From CADCVT01 sp035940955 (GTDB lineage: Bacteria > Actinomycetota > Thermoleophilia > Solirubrobacterales > Solirubrobacteraceae), in contig DASZEJ010000086.1 of assembly GCA_035940955.1 (NCBI GenBank), forward strand, positions 1 to 45,324: a DNA stretch of 45,324 bases, given 5' to 3'. The position numbers were made by a program, and so were the translations under genes. Each line of letters begins with the position of its first letter. Positions within the stretch are counted from its first letter, which is position 1. Below the pieces are notes generated by a model that saw only the letters and a program-made list of their open reading frames with translations, was not told the DNA's origin and searched no databases. Below are positions 30,737-38,452 of the stretch, one piece after another.

Positions 30737-33274
30737 TCATGCGAGGCGCATCACCGCCCTGCCGGTCCGCCGGCCGACGGTGATGACGAGGGTGTACCGG
30801 CCGCGCAGGCCGCGCCGGGCGAACGACACGCGGCCGCCGCGCGTCACGCGGGCGCTGAGCCGGCGGACGGTCCTGCCGCCGCGCATGACGCGGACGCTCG
30901 CGCGGGCACCGGCGGCGGCGCGCACCGTGCAGCGCACGCGCCGGCCGCGCACGCGGCAGGTGACGATCGCGTCGCGGCCGGGGCGGCCCTGCGGCCCGGC
31001 GGGCCCCGCCGGCCCGGTCGCGCCGTCGCGGCCGTCGGCGCCCGCCGGCCCGGCGGGCCCCGTGGCGCCCGCGGGACCGGGCGCACCGTCGGCCCCGTCG
31101 GCCCCCGCGGGCCCGGCCGCGCCGTCCGCACCGTCAGCGCCCGCAGGCCCGGCAGGCCCGGCAGGCCCGGCGGGCCCGGCAGGTCCGGCGGGGCCCGTCG
31201 GCCCGGGCTCGCCCTGCTCGCCCTGGGTCGGGAACGTCGCGGTGGTGAACGTGGCGGGCGCCTCGAACCGCCCGGCGACCGTCTCGACGACGAGCTTCGC
31301 GTCGTACGTGGTGCTCGCCTCCAGCCCCGTCAGCGTGCGGATCAGCTGATGCGTCCCCGTGCCCGCGGGCAGCGGCTGCTCGCTCGTGCGCAGCGCGTCC
31401 GCGTGGTCGATCCGCGGTGCGTACTCGACCCACCACGTGCCGCCGAGGCCCTTGTGGTCGACGTCGCCCGTCAGCGTGGAGCGCGAGTACGTCGTGTCGC
31501 TGACCGACGCGCTGCCGAGCGTCGGCGGCTCGAACGTCAGCGCCCGCGCGACGTTCAGCCGGCGGCCGCTCACCGTCGTTCCGTCGAGGTCGGGGAGCGG
31601 ATCGCCCGAGAACATCAGCGCGGCCTTCACGCCGGCGACGCTCAGCGTCGGGTCGTGGGCCATGAGGAGCGCCGCGGCGCCGGCGACGTGCGGCGTGGCC
31701 ATCGACGTGCCGGACTTCGTGCCGTAGCTGCCGACGAGCGTGGTCTCCGTGCGGCACTGGACGCGCACGTTGTCGATCCACACGCCGTCGTCGGCGATGA
31801 CCGAGTCCGAGGTCATCCGGAACCGCAGGCGGAACGAGGCGACGTTCGCCGGCAGCGCCGCGACGACCGGCTCGAACGCCGAGGACCAGCCGGTGAAGCT
31901 CTTGAGCGTCGACCAGCTCTGGCCGTCGGAGGAGTACTCGACGTGCAGGTAGTCCCAGTCCTCCTCCAGCCGGCGGTCGAGGTCGAACCCGACCGCGCAG
32001 GCGCGCGACGGGTCGGACGCGATCGGGGCCTTCGCCTCGGCGACCATGTTCGCGCTGTTGGAGTAGCTGGCGCCAGGGGAGTCGGTCATCGACCAGCCGC
32101 TCCCGCCGGCCGCCCGCTCCTGGGTGCGGGTGAACTGCGCGGTGCCGGACGTCGCCCACCTGTCGGCGAAGTCGGCGGCCTCGAACGTCTCGACGGTGCT
32201 GATGACCTCCGGGAAGCTCTGGTCCTCGCCGGGGACGGTGGAGAGGACGTTCATGCCCGGCGCGCCGAGGTCGACGCCCTCCGCGCCGGTGTTGCTGAAC
32301 CACGCCAGGTTGTCGGACGAGTCGGTCGCCGCGACGCAGACGATGTTGTCCTCGGGGAACGCGCACGGGTAGTGGGGGTAGACGTCGACGTCCTCCTCCG
32401 CGTTGCCGGCGGCGATCGCCAGCAGCGACGTGGACGCCCCCTTGATCGCGTCCTCGACGGCCGACGACGGGCTCGTGCCGCCGAGCGACAGGTTCATGAC
32501 GTCGGCGCCGTTGGCGTGGGCGTAGACGATCCCGTCGGCCACGTCGGACCACCAGCCGCTGCCGCCGTCGTCGAGCACCTTGACCGGCATGATCTTCACG
32601 TTCCAGCTCACGCCGGCGACGCCGATGCCGTTGTTGCCGCGGGCGCCGACGGTGCCGGCGACGTGGGTGCCGTGGCCGTGGAAGTCGTCGGGCGTCGCGT
32701 CGCCGTACGCGAAGTCCCAGCCGCCGCGGTCGTCGACGAAGCCGTTGGCGTCGTCGTCGATGCCGTTGCCCGGCACCTCGTCGGCGTTCGTCCACGCGTT
32801 CGCCGCCAGGTCGGAGTGAGCCGTCATCACGCCGGTGTCGAGGATCGCCACGACGACCTCGCCGTCGCCGGTCGTGGTGTCCCACGCCTCGGGCGCGTCG
32901 ATGTCGGCGTCGGAGGCCTGGTGCATGCCCCACAGCTGGGGGAACAGCGGGTCGTTCGGCATGCCGGCGATCTGGACGCGGCGGTTGCGCTCGACGCGCT
33001 GGACCCGCGGGTCGTCGGCCAGCCGCTGCCGGACGGCGTCGTAGTCGGCGTCGCGCGGCACCTCGACCAGCTCGGCGCGGGGCAGGAGCATGTCGCGCTC
33101 GAGCGTCGCCCCCGCGGCCGCGCGGACCGCGGCGCGCTCGCCGGTCGACACGCCGCCCTCGTAGCGCACGATCAGCTCGCGCTCCGCCTGCCGGCCCTGG
33201 GCCTGCGCCGGGCTCGCCGCCCCGAGCATCGTCGTCAGGGCGATAGTCGCAACCGCCGTCGGTCCCCAGCGCAT
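30737..33274 (-). CDS. secreted S8 subtilase with inserted beta-domain and collagen-like tail (paralogue)
   Basis: An 845-residue paralogue of the next gene downstream, collinear over its whole length: D146 (ILDTGVM), H201 (HGTHVAGT), N291 and S524 (SGTSMATPHVAG) fall at the same residue numbers. It has the same signal peptide, I9-type propeptide, inserted domain (about 355-510), fibronectin-III-like domain, longer collagen-like run (28 triplets, 685-769) and C-terminal CRVRGRRVRC domain. AAGGAGG precedes the ATG. The 104-nt gap between the copies permits a separate promoter. Substrates unknown. Confidence 0.92.
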   Translation of the reverse strand: MRWGPTAVATIALTTMLGAASPAQAQGRQAERELIVRYEGGVSTGERAAVRAAAGATLERDMLLPRAELVEVPRDADYDAVRQRLADDPRVQRVERNRRVQIAGMPNDPLFPQLWGMHQASDADIDAPEAWDTTTGDGEVVVAILDTGVMTAHSDLAANAWTNADEVPGNGIDDDANGFVDDRGGWDFAYGDATPDDFHGHGTHVAGTVGARGNNGIGVAGVSWNVKIMPVKVLDDGGSGWWSDVADGIVYAHANGADVMNLSLGGTSPSSAVEDAIKGASTSLLAIAAGNAEEDVDVYPHYPCAFPEDNIVCVAATDSSDNLAWFSNTGAEGVDLGAPGMNVLSTVPGEDQSFPEVISTVETFEAADFADRWATSGTAQFTRTQERAAGGSGWSMTDSPGASYSNSANMVAEAKAPIASDPSRACAVGFDLDRRLEEDWDYLHVEYSSDGQSWSTLKSFTGWSSAFEPVVAALPANVASFRLRFRMTSDSVIADDGVWIDNVRVQCRTETTLVGSYGTKSGTSMATPHVAGAAALLMAHDPTLSVAGVKAALMFSGDPLPDLDGTTVSGRRLNVARALTFEPPTLGSASVSDTTYSRSTLTGDVDHKGLGGTWWVEYAPRIDHADALRTSEQPLPAGTGTHQLIRTLTGLEASTTYDAKLVVETVAGRFEAPATFTTATFPTQGEQGEPGPTGPAGPAGPAGPAGPAGPAGADGADGAAGPAGADGADGAPGPAGATGPAGPAGADGRDGATGPAGPAGPQGRPGRDAIVTCRVRGRRVRCTVRAAAGARASVRVMRGGRTVRRLSARVTRGGRVSFARRGLRGRYTLVITVGRRTGRAVMRLA

Positions 33275-33348
33275 GGCACCCTCCTTGAGCTCGTTCCCTG
33301 AGCGCTAGGCGGGACCCTACTCCTTTCCGGGGTATCCGCTGGCGGTTC

Positions 33349-33366
33349 GCGCGCCCGGTGGCGCGC
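33349..33366 (-). terminator. GC hairpin downstream of the ACC deaminase gene
   Basis: A perfect 7-bp stem, GCGCGCC (33349-33355) with GGCGCGC (33360-33366), and a 4-nt loop lie 10 nt past the stop of the minus-strand gene. No T-run follows, so termination strength is uncertain. Confidence 0.35.
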
Positions 33367-33376
33367 AGGGGCCGCA

Positions 33377-34384
33377 TCAGGTGAAGAGGGCGCCGTACGC
33401 GCTCAGCGCCGGCTGGCCGCCGAGGTGCGCGTAGAGCACCGTCGCGTCGCGCGGGATCTCGCCGCGGCGGACGAGGTCGATCATCCCCGACATCGACTTC
33501 CCCTCGTACACGGGGTCGGTGATCATCCCCTCGAGCCGGCCGGCGGTGCGCATCGCGTCGAGCGTGGTCTCGTCGGGGATGCCGTACACGCCCGCGTGGT
33601 AGCGGTCGTCGAGGACGATCTCGTCGTCGCGCAGCTCGCGCCCGACCTCGATCAGCCGGGCCGTGTTGCGGGCGATGCGGGCGACCTGCTCGTGGGTCTC
33701 GGCGGGCCGCGCCGAGCCGTCGATGCCGATGACCCGCCGCTCGCGCTCCTGCGCGGCGAAGCCGGCGATCATGCCGGCCTGCGTGCTGCCGGTGACGGCG
33801 CAGACGACGATCGTGTCGAAGAAGACGCCCAGCTCGCGCTCCTGCTCGGCGACCTCGGCCGCCCAGCGCGCGAAGCCCAGCCCGCCCAGCTCGTGGTCGG
33901 ACGCGCCGGCCGGGATCGCGTACGGCCGCCCGCCGGCCGCCTCGACGTCGGCGATCGCCTGCTCCCAGCTCTCCTTGAAGCCGATCCCGAACTCCGACCG
34001 CACGAGGCGGACGTCGGCGCCCATGATCCGGCTGAGCTGGATGTTCCCGACGCGGTCGTACGCGACGTCGGGCCAGTCGACCCAGCTCTCCTGCACGAGC
34101 ACGGCGCGCATCCCGGTCTTCGCCGCCACGGCGGCCACCTGGCGCGTGTGGTTGGACTGCACGCCGCCGATCGACACCAGCGTGTCGCAGCCCTTCGCGA
34201 GCGCGTCGGCGACGAGGTACTCGAGCTTGCGCGTCTTGTTGCCGCCGTAGGCCAGGCCGCTGTTGCAGTCGTCGCGCTTGGCCCACAGCTCGGCGCCGCC
34301 GAGGTGCTCGGTCAGCCGGTCGAGCCGGTGGACGGGGGAGGGGCCGAAGAGGAGCGGGTGGCGGGGGAAGGCGTCGAGCTTCAT
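33377..34384 (-). CDS. acdS: 1-aminocyclopropane-1-carboxylate deaminase
   Basis: A 335-residue fold-type II PLP enzyme. K50 in GGNKTRKLEY is the expected PLP lysine; CNSGLAYGGNK, SIGGVQSNHTRQVAAVAA and VTGSTQAGM are family blocks. The residues that separate true ACC deaminase from D-cysteine desulfhydrase appear as E294 (DPVYEGKSM) and L321 (YAHLGG), matching the E295/L322 of the Pseudomonas enzyme. It would cleave ACC, the plant ethylene precursor, to 2-oxobutyrate and ammonia. ATG 34384 fits family length better than GTG 34396. Monocistronic. Confidence 0.93.
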   Translation of the reverse strand: MKLDAFPRHPLLFGPSPVHRLDRLTEHLGGAELWAKRDDCNSGLAYGGNKTRKLEYLVADALAKGCDTLVSIGGVQSNHTRQVAAVAAKTGMRAVLVQESWVDWPDVAYDRVGNIQLSRIMGADVRLVRSEFGIGFKESWEQAIADVEAAGGRPYAIPAGASDHELGGLGFARWAAEVAEQERELGVFFDTIVVCAVTGSTQAGMIAGFAAQERERRVIGIDGSARPAETHEQVARIARNTARLIEVGRELRDDEIVLDDRYHAGVYGIPDETTLDAMRTAGRLEGMITDPVYEGKSMSGMIDLVRRGEIPRDATVLYAHLGGQPALSAYGALFT

Positions 34385-34394
34385 GTCGACCCGC

Positions 34395-34400
34395 ACGGTA
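34395..34400 (-). promoter_or_regulatory. -10 hexamer TACCGT of acdS
   Basis: On the minus strand TACCGT lies 10 nt before ATG 34384. It overlaps the alternative GTG codon, which argues against that start. Confidence 0.35.
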
Positions 34401-34454
34401 GTGCCTGCGCCGGCTGGCCGCCCCGCCCGTTCACCGCTAAGTTACTGCTTTGTA

Positions 34455-34488
34455 GCCGGGCATCCGCGCCCGGCCTCTCAAGGAGGAG
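34455..34488 (+). promoter_or_regulatory. leader hairpin and strong ribosome-binding site of the matrixin-like gene
   Basis: GCCGGGC (34455-34461) and GCCCGGC (34468-34474) form a perfect 7-bp stem with a 6-nt loop, followed by AAGGAGGAG at 34480-34488, 3 nt before the ATG. This leader contrasts with the leaderless genes around it and could protect the mRNA or modulate translation. Confidence 0.5.
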
Positions 34489-34491
34489 CAC

Positions 34492-35433
34492 ATGCCGCGA
34501 AGGATCACGGCGGTCGGCTCGGCGGCCATCGCCCTGGCCATCGTTCCGGCGTCGACCGGATGGGCGGACGTCGAGGTTCGCACCGACCTGCGACCGGGCG
34601 CGCTCGTGCGCGAGCACGGGGTCGGCGTCGTCGTGCCGGGGCCGGGCCAGTTCGTCACGAGTGAGGCGCTGAGCGAGGACGGCGCGCGGATGATCACCGC
34701 ACACACGCGACAGGACGGGACCGTCCTGGTGTCCACCGCGGGGGGCGCGGCCGACGACGACATGACGGTGATGGAGCCTCCTCTCGGACGGGCGATCCCC
34801 GCCTGCGACGACCCGGCCCGCACCTTCATGGCGTGGTCGTGGTCGCACGGCAAGCCCGTGCGGTGGCGGTCCAACTTCAGGTGGTGGTTCCGCTCGAGCA
34901 CGACGCCCACCTACATGAACGTCGACTACGCCCGCGCAGCCATCTCCCGCGCGGTGCAGAACATCGTCAGCGCGGACAACGACTGCGGATGGCTCGACAC
35001 CGTGGACGCGACGTCGGACTTCGGCGGCGACACGACGCAGTTCGCGACCAACATGGCGACCGACGGGCTCTGCGTGACTCCCGACGGCGTGAGCGTCGTG
35101 GCGTTCGGCACGCTTCCTGCGGGGACGTACGCCGGGACGTGCGTCTGGGGCATCGACGAGGGCGACGCGTACGGGCGCATCACGTCCAGCGACGTCAGGG
35201 TCAACAAGGCCAGCTACACGTGGTACGCCGTCAAGCCGTCCGACTGCCAGACCCGCAACAGCGTGGAGGCCGTGCTGACGCACGAGTTCGGTCACACGTT
35301 CGGGCTCGGGCACGTGGGGCCCGAGGACACCCACGGCTGGCTCACGATGAGCACCCAGTTCAACGGTCCGTGCCAGAGCTCCGAGTCGACGCTCGGCCTG
35401 GGCGACCTCAACGGCCTGTTCGAGCTGTACTGA
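34492..35433 (+). CDS. secreted matrixin-like zinc metalloprotease
   Basis: A 313-residue exported protein with a signal peptide (residues 1-25, ending GWA). Near the C-terminus it has the metzincin zinc site HEFGHTFGLGH (H264, E265, H268, H274) and a Met-turn candidate in WLTMSTQF (M286). The region before it (VDYARAAISRAVQN, DCGWLDTV) fits a matrixin catalytic fold, with Cys pairs likely forming disulphides. An N-terminal beta-rich domain of about 100 residues has no match. A perfect 13-bp hairpin follows the stop. Protein substrate unknown. Confidence 0.86.
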   Translation: MPRRITAVGSAAIALAIVPASTGWADVEVRTDLRPGALVREHGVGVVVPGPGQFVTSEALSEDGARMITAHTRQDGTVLVSTAGGAADDDMTVMEPPLGRAIPACDDPARTFMAWSWSHGKPVRWRSNFRWWFRSSTTPTYMNVDYARAAISRAVQNIVSADNDCGWLDTVDATSDFGGDTTQFATNMATDGLCVTPDGVSVVAFGTLPAGTYAGTCVWGIDEGDAYGRITSSDVRVNKASYTWYAVKPSDCQTRNSVEAVLTHEFGHTFGLGHVGPEDTHGWLTMSTQFNGPCQSSESTLGLGDLNGLFELY

Positions 35434-35446
35434 GGGCGGTCGCGCA

Positions 35447-35479
35447 CTCGCGAGCGCGGCGACGAGCCGCGCTCGCGAG
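35447..35479 (+). terminator. perfect 13-bp hairpin after the matrixin-like gene
   Basis: CTCGCGAGCGCGG (35447-35459) pairs with CCGCGCTCGCGAG (35467-35479) around a 7-nt loop, starting 14 nt after the stop. There is no T-tract, as is common for terminators in high-GC actinomycetes. The position and perfect pairing make termination or 3'-end protection the likely role. Confidence 0.6.
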
Positions 35480-35549
35480 CGGCGCGAGCGCCGAGCGTCG
35501 TGTGCGCACGTGCACGCCGGCGGGGCGCGGCGGTGGTTGAATCCTCGGC

Positions 35550-35915
35550 GTGAACCAGGGTCGCGCCGCGTTCACCCTGACCGTCTGCGCCGGCGCCTAC
35601 GGGCTCGGCCTGTGCGCGTGGGCGGGCACGGCGTTCGGCGGCGGCGTCGCCTACGCGCTCTACGCCCAGCCGGTGGTGGTGAGCGCGCTCGTCTTCGTGC
35701 TGTTGCGCGCGCACTGCACGACCGGCGACCGGCTCTCCGCCTACGCGGCCGCGACGATCGCGGTGCTGTACCTCCTCTGGAGCGTGCTCGGCGCGCTCTC
35801 GCTCGCCGCCGGCTCGTTCCCCGCGGCGCTGCTGCTCGTCGTCGCGGTCGCGCTGACCCCGAGCCCTCAGACCGCCGAGCGCACCGTGTCCTGCAGCGCC
35901 TCGCGGCTCGTGTAG
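35550..35915 (+). CDS. small four-helix membrane protein
   Basis: A 121-residue hydrophobic protein from GTG 35550, with helices near residues 8-27, 31-50, 62-82 and 87-105 and short polar loops. No family recognised. Its 3' end overlaps the convergent epimerase gene by 49 bp. The last 15 residues lie wholly in that overlap. Confidence 0.6.
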   Translation: MNQGRAAFTLTVCAGAYGLGLCAWAGTAFGGGVAYALYAQPVVVSALVFVLLRAHCTTGDRLSAYAAATIAVLYLLWSVLGALSLAAGSFPAALLLVVAVALTPSPQTAERTVSCSASRLV

Positions 35916-36892
35916 CGCGGCGTCCAGTCGAGCTCGCGCTTGGCCTTCGAGGCGTCCATGATCGCCGGGTGGCTGAGCGCCTCCAGCCACTCGGCGGCGG
36001 GCGGCACGAGCGGCGGGGTGGGGATCCACGACGCCGCCCGCGCGGCGGCGCGGATCGGCGCCCCCGGCACCGGGACCGGCGCGAGGCCGAGCTCGCGGAC
36101 GAGGTCGGCGCCGGTGAGCACGCCGTCGCCGGTGATGTTGTAGGCGCCGGGCGGGCCGGCGCCGACGATGCACTGCAGGAAGGCGCTGCCGACGTCGTCC
36201 TCGTGGATGAACTGCACCTGCAGGTCCGGGGCGAGCATCGGCAGCGGCACCGGCAGGCGCAGCGCGGCGCCCGCGAGCCCGCGGACGATCGCCTCCAGCG
36301 GGCCGGGGAAGTCCTTCGCGCCGGCGGCGTGCGGGCCGAGCACGACCGGCGGGCGCAGGACGTACACCCCGAGGTCGGGGTGCTTCGGCGCCTCTTCGGC
36401 GAGCAGCCGCTCGACCTCCGCCTTCTCCTGCGCGTAGAAGAGGCGCGCGGCGGGGCGCGTCGGCCAGTCCTCGGTCAGCGGCACGGGGTTGTCGGAATGG
36501 AAGCCGTACGCGGCGACCGACGACGCGTAGACGAACCGCTTCGCCCCGGCCGCCGCGGCGGCGCGCAGCGCGTTGAGCGTCCCGCCGACGTTGATCGCCC
36601 GCGTGGTGTCGCGGGCGGCGGTGCCGGTGATCATGAACGCCAGGTGCACGACCACGCCGGCGCCGGCGAACGCCTCCTCGAGCGCGTCCTGGTCGCGGAC
36701 GTCGCCGCGCCGGTACTCCATCTTCGTCCACCCGTGCTCGGCCGGGTCGAACGGCCTGCGGGCGATCCCGACGATCCGCTCGACGCGGTCGTCGGCCTGC
36801 AGCAGCGGGACGAGGCCGAAGCCGAAGGTCCCGGTCGGGCCGGTGACGGCGACGGTGAGGCGTTCGCTGGGCTTCTTGCGAGCGGGAGGCAC
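35867..36892 (-). CDS. NAD-dependent epimerase/dehydratase (extended SDR)
   Basis: A 341-residue extended short-chain dehydrogenase. The Rossmann loop reads VTGPTGTFGFGLVPLL near residues 16-31, the catalytic pair is Y-x3-K in FYAQEKAEVE, and YASSVAAYG carries the Ser. The long C-terminal half should bind the substrate; DDVGSAFLQCI is typical of the sugar-epimerase branch. It starts at GTG 36892, 9 nt after the JmjC gene ends, so the two may be co-transcribed. Substrate not determinable. Confidence 0.87.
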   Translation of the reverse strand: MPPARKKPSERLTVAVTGPTGTFGFGLVPLLQADDRVERIVGIARRPFDPAEHGWTKMEYRRGDVRDQDALEEAFAGAGVVVHLAFMITGTAARDTTRAINVGGTLNALRAAAAAGAKRFVYASSVAAYGFHSDNPVPLTEDWPTRPAARLFYAQEKAEVERLLAEEAPKHPDLGVYVLRPPVVLGPHAAGAKDFPGPLEAIVRGLAGAALRLPVPLPMLAPDLQVQFIHEDDVGSAFLQCIVGAGPPGAYNITGDGVLTGADLVRELGLAPVPVPGAPIRAAARAASWIPTPPLVPPAAEWLEALSHPAIMDASKAKRELDWTPRYTSREALQDTVRSAV

Positions 36893-36901
36893 AGGCGCCC
36901 C

Positions 36902-38182
36902 CTACCCGCGCCGCCCGTCTTCGAGCAGGCCTTCGCGCACGAGCCGGGTCGCGAGCGTCGTGCGGCCGGCCTGGTCGAGCCAGGGAGCGAGGTCGCCGAG
37001 CGCGAACGGCTCGCCGCGCGCGATGAGGCGCAGCGCGGGCTCGACGCGGGCCGGCAGGCGCAGGACGCGGGTGCCGGTCGCGACGGTCACGCGGCCGTCG
37101 CGCGCGTCCAGCCGCCACGCCTGTGCGCTGCGGAGCACCGACGCGTCGCTCAGCCGGCCGAGCCGGGCGATCGAGGCGATCTGGCCCTCGACCCGCGGTG
37201 GGAGGCGGCGCCCGGCCCGCTCGGCGACGCGGGCGACGAGCGCCTCGCCGTCGGCCTGCGCGACGAGGTCCGCGAGCACTCCGAGCTTCTCGCGGGCGAG
37301 CTCGGCGACCGCCGCCGGGTCGTCCGCGAACCCCACCGGCAGCGCCTCGCGAAGCTCCGGGCTGTCCTCCATGGCGCCGAGGACGCCGCGCAGGACGTCG
37401 ACCCACGAGTGGGTGAGGACGCCGATCGTGAGGTGCGCGGACGCCGCGGCGTCGGTCTCGGCGCCGTGCACGAACCCGCGCGGGACGTAGAGGCAGTCGC
37501 CCGGCCGCAGCACCGTCTCGATCAGCGCCTCACCCTCCGCCGCGATAGCGCCCGAGCGGTGCTGGTGGCGCAGCGGCGCGCGGAAGCCCTCGCCGTGGAC
37601 GCGCCAGTGCTTCTCGCCGAAGCACTGCAGCACGAAGACGTCGTGCGTGTCCCAGTGCAGGTCCAGCCCGCGCGCGCCCGCCGGCGTGACGTAGGCGTTG
37701 ACCTGCACCGGGTGGGAGAGCGCCTCCTCCAGCGCGCGGCAGAAGCGCTCGAGCGGCGGCCAGTAGCGGTGCAGCGACGAGAGGACGATCGTCGCGCCGC
37801 CCGCGAACGCGGCGCGCACCGCCTCGGGGTCGACGAGGTCGTCGACGCGGACGCCGCCGATCGTCGCCCCGGCGGTGTACTCGCCGGCGCCGATCTTGCG
37901 GCCGCCGCGGACGACCTTGACGGCCGGGAACCGCAGCCCGGCGCCCGCGATCAGCGCGTCGACGTCGTCGATGCCCAGCAGGTCGCGGTAGCCGGCCGGG
38001 TCGACGCCGGGCCACAGGCCGGGCGCGCGGCCCCAGTGCTCGCGCGCGAACGCGGCCAGGTCGGGGACGCACCGCGCCGCCGCGGCGGCGGGCTCAGGAG
38101 TCGTCGCCGCTGTCGTCGCCCGAGTCGTCGCCGCTGTCGTCGCCCGAGTCGTCGCCGGTGTCCGACGTGTCGCCCGTGTCAC
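36902..38182 (-). CDS. JmjC/cupin-type 2OG-Fe(II) oxygenase (ROXA/MINA53-like)
   Basis: Up to 426 residues. The JmjC core begins at about residue 40 (DLAAFAREHWGRAPG) and has HxD in GLDLHWDTHDVFVLQ and the distal His in YVPRGFVHGAE. A helical and winged C-terminal part follows, as in bacterial ribosomal-protein hydroxylases. The only usual in-frame start before the core is GTG 38182, inside the repeat tract of the upstream peptide gene, so residues 1-38 are a Thr/Ala/Arg-rich reading of that repeat. A non-standard start nearer the core, or a frameshift fusion with the peptide gene, are alternatives. Inferred to hydroxylate a protein or peptide. Confidence 0.82.
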   Translation of the reverse strand: MTRATRRTPATTRATTAATTRATTAATTPEPAAAAARCVPDLAAFAREHWGRAPGLWPGVDPAGYRDLLGIDDVDALIAGAGLRFPAVKVVRGGRKIGAGEYTAGATIGGVRVDDLVDPEAVRAAFAGGATIVLSSLHRYWPPLERFCRALEEALSHPVQVNAYVTPAGARGLDLHWDTHDVFVLQCFGEKHWRVHGEGFRAPLRHQHRSGAIAAEGEALIETVLRPGDCLYVPRGFVHGAETDAAASAHLTIGVLTHSWVDVLRGVLGAMEDSPELREALPVGFADDPAAVAELAREKLGVLADLVAQADGEALVARVAERAGRRLPPRVEGQIASIARLGRLSDASVLRSAQAWRLDARDGRVTVATGTRVLRLPARVEPALRLIARGEPFALGDLAPWLDQAGRTTLATRLVREGLLEDGRRG

Positions 38183-38315
38183 CGGTGTCGTCGCCGGTGT
38201 CGTCGCCGCTGTCGTCGGTCCCCGCCGCCGGCCCGAACTGCGCCGCGCGCGAGCTCTCGGCCGTCCAGACGGTCTCGATCTCCTCGTCGGTGAGCGTGGT
38301 TGGCGCTTGGTCCAT
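38094..38315 (-). CDS. 73-residue protein with C-terminal GDDS/GDDT repeats, candidate oxygenase substrate
   Basis: Residues 1-31 look like a conserved leader (LTDEEIETVWTAESSRAAQFG). Residues 34-73 are almost only Asp, Gly, Ser and Thr, ending in five consecutive GDDS units after looser GDDT and GDT units. ATG 38315 is supported by a TATCGT hexamer 7 nt upstream. The next gene, a JmjC oxygenase, overlaps in a different frame. I infer that the Asp-rich tail is the oxygenase substrate, perhaps for Asp beta-hydroxylation, but nothing in the sequence proves modification. A metal-binding acidic tail without modification is possible. Confidence 0.65.
   Translation of the reverse strand: MDQAPTTLTDEEIETVWTAESSRAAQFGPAAGTDDSGDDTGDDTGDTGDTSDTGDDSGDDSGDDSGDDSGDDS
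38098..38163 (-). repeat. 24-bp tandem repeat encoding GDDSGDDS
   Basis: Two perfect 24-bp units (38098-38121, 38122-38145) are followed by a diverging third. The tract stays open both in the GDDS frame and in the frame used by the JmjC gene, where it reads as Thr/Ala/Arg. Unit length keeps both frames when copy number changes. Confidence 0.85.
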
Positions 38316-38322
38316 GCGGCGG

Positions 38323-38328
38323 ACGATA
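38323..38328 (-). promoter_or_regulatory. -10 hexamer TATCGT of the GDDS peptide gene
   Basis: On the minus strand TATCGT lies 7 nt before ATG 38315 without a Shine-Dalgarno sequence. It marks a separate transcript start downstream of the oxidase operon and supports the small ORF as a real gene. Confidence 0.45.
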
Positions 38329-38332
38329 CCGC

Positions 38333-38452
38333 TCACACCACGGCCCGCACCAGCAGCACGACGATCGTGATCGCGAGGATCGCCCCGCCGACGATCAGCA
38401 GCCAGCCGAACGCCGCCGCCTCGGACCGCAGGGGGTTCCCCGGAAGCCTCAG
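38333..38452 (-). CDS. possible 32-39-residue single-helix membrane protein after ctaE
   Basis: The stretch between ctaE and the GDDS gene can be read as one transmembrane helix of about 24 residues (FGWLLIVGGAILAITIVVLL), with a short polar start and a basic end. No ATG, GTG or TTG is in frame; only CTG codons at 38452 or 38431 could start it. Small single-helix proteins are common at the ends of oxidase operons, but without a normal start this call is weak. Confidence 0.25.
   Translation of the reverse strand: MRLPGNPLRSEAAAFGWLLIVGGAILAITIVVLLVRAVV

Noticed and set aside
31134..34286. 1050-codon minus-strand frame over the upstream subtilase and acdS
   Set aside because: Out of frame with both genes and made of Arg/Ala-rich sequence. 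The catalytic motifs are in the other frames.
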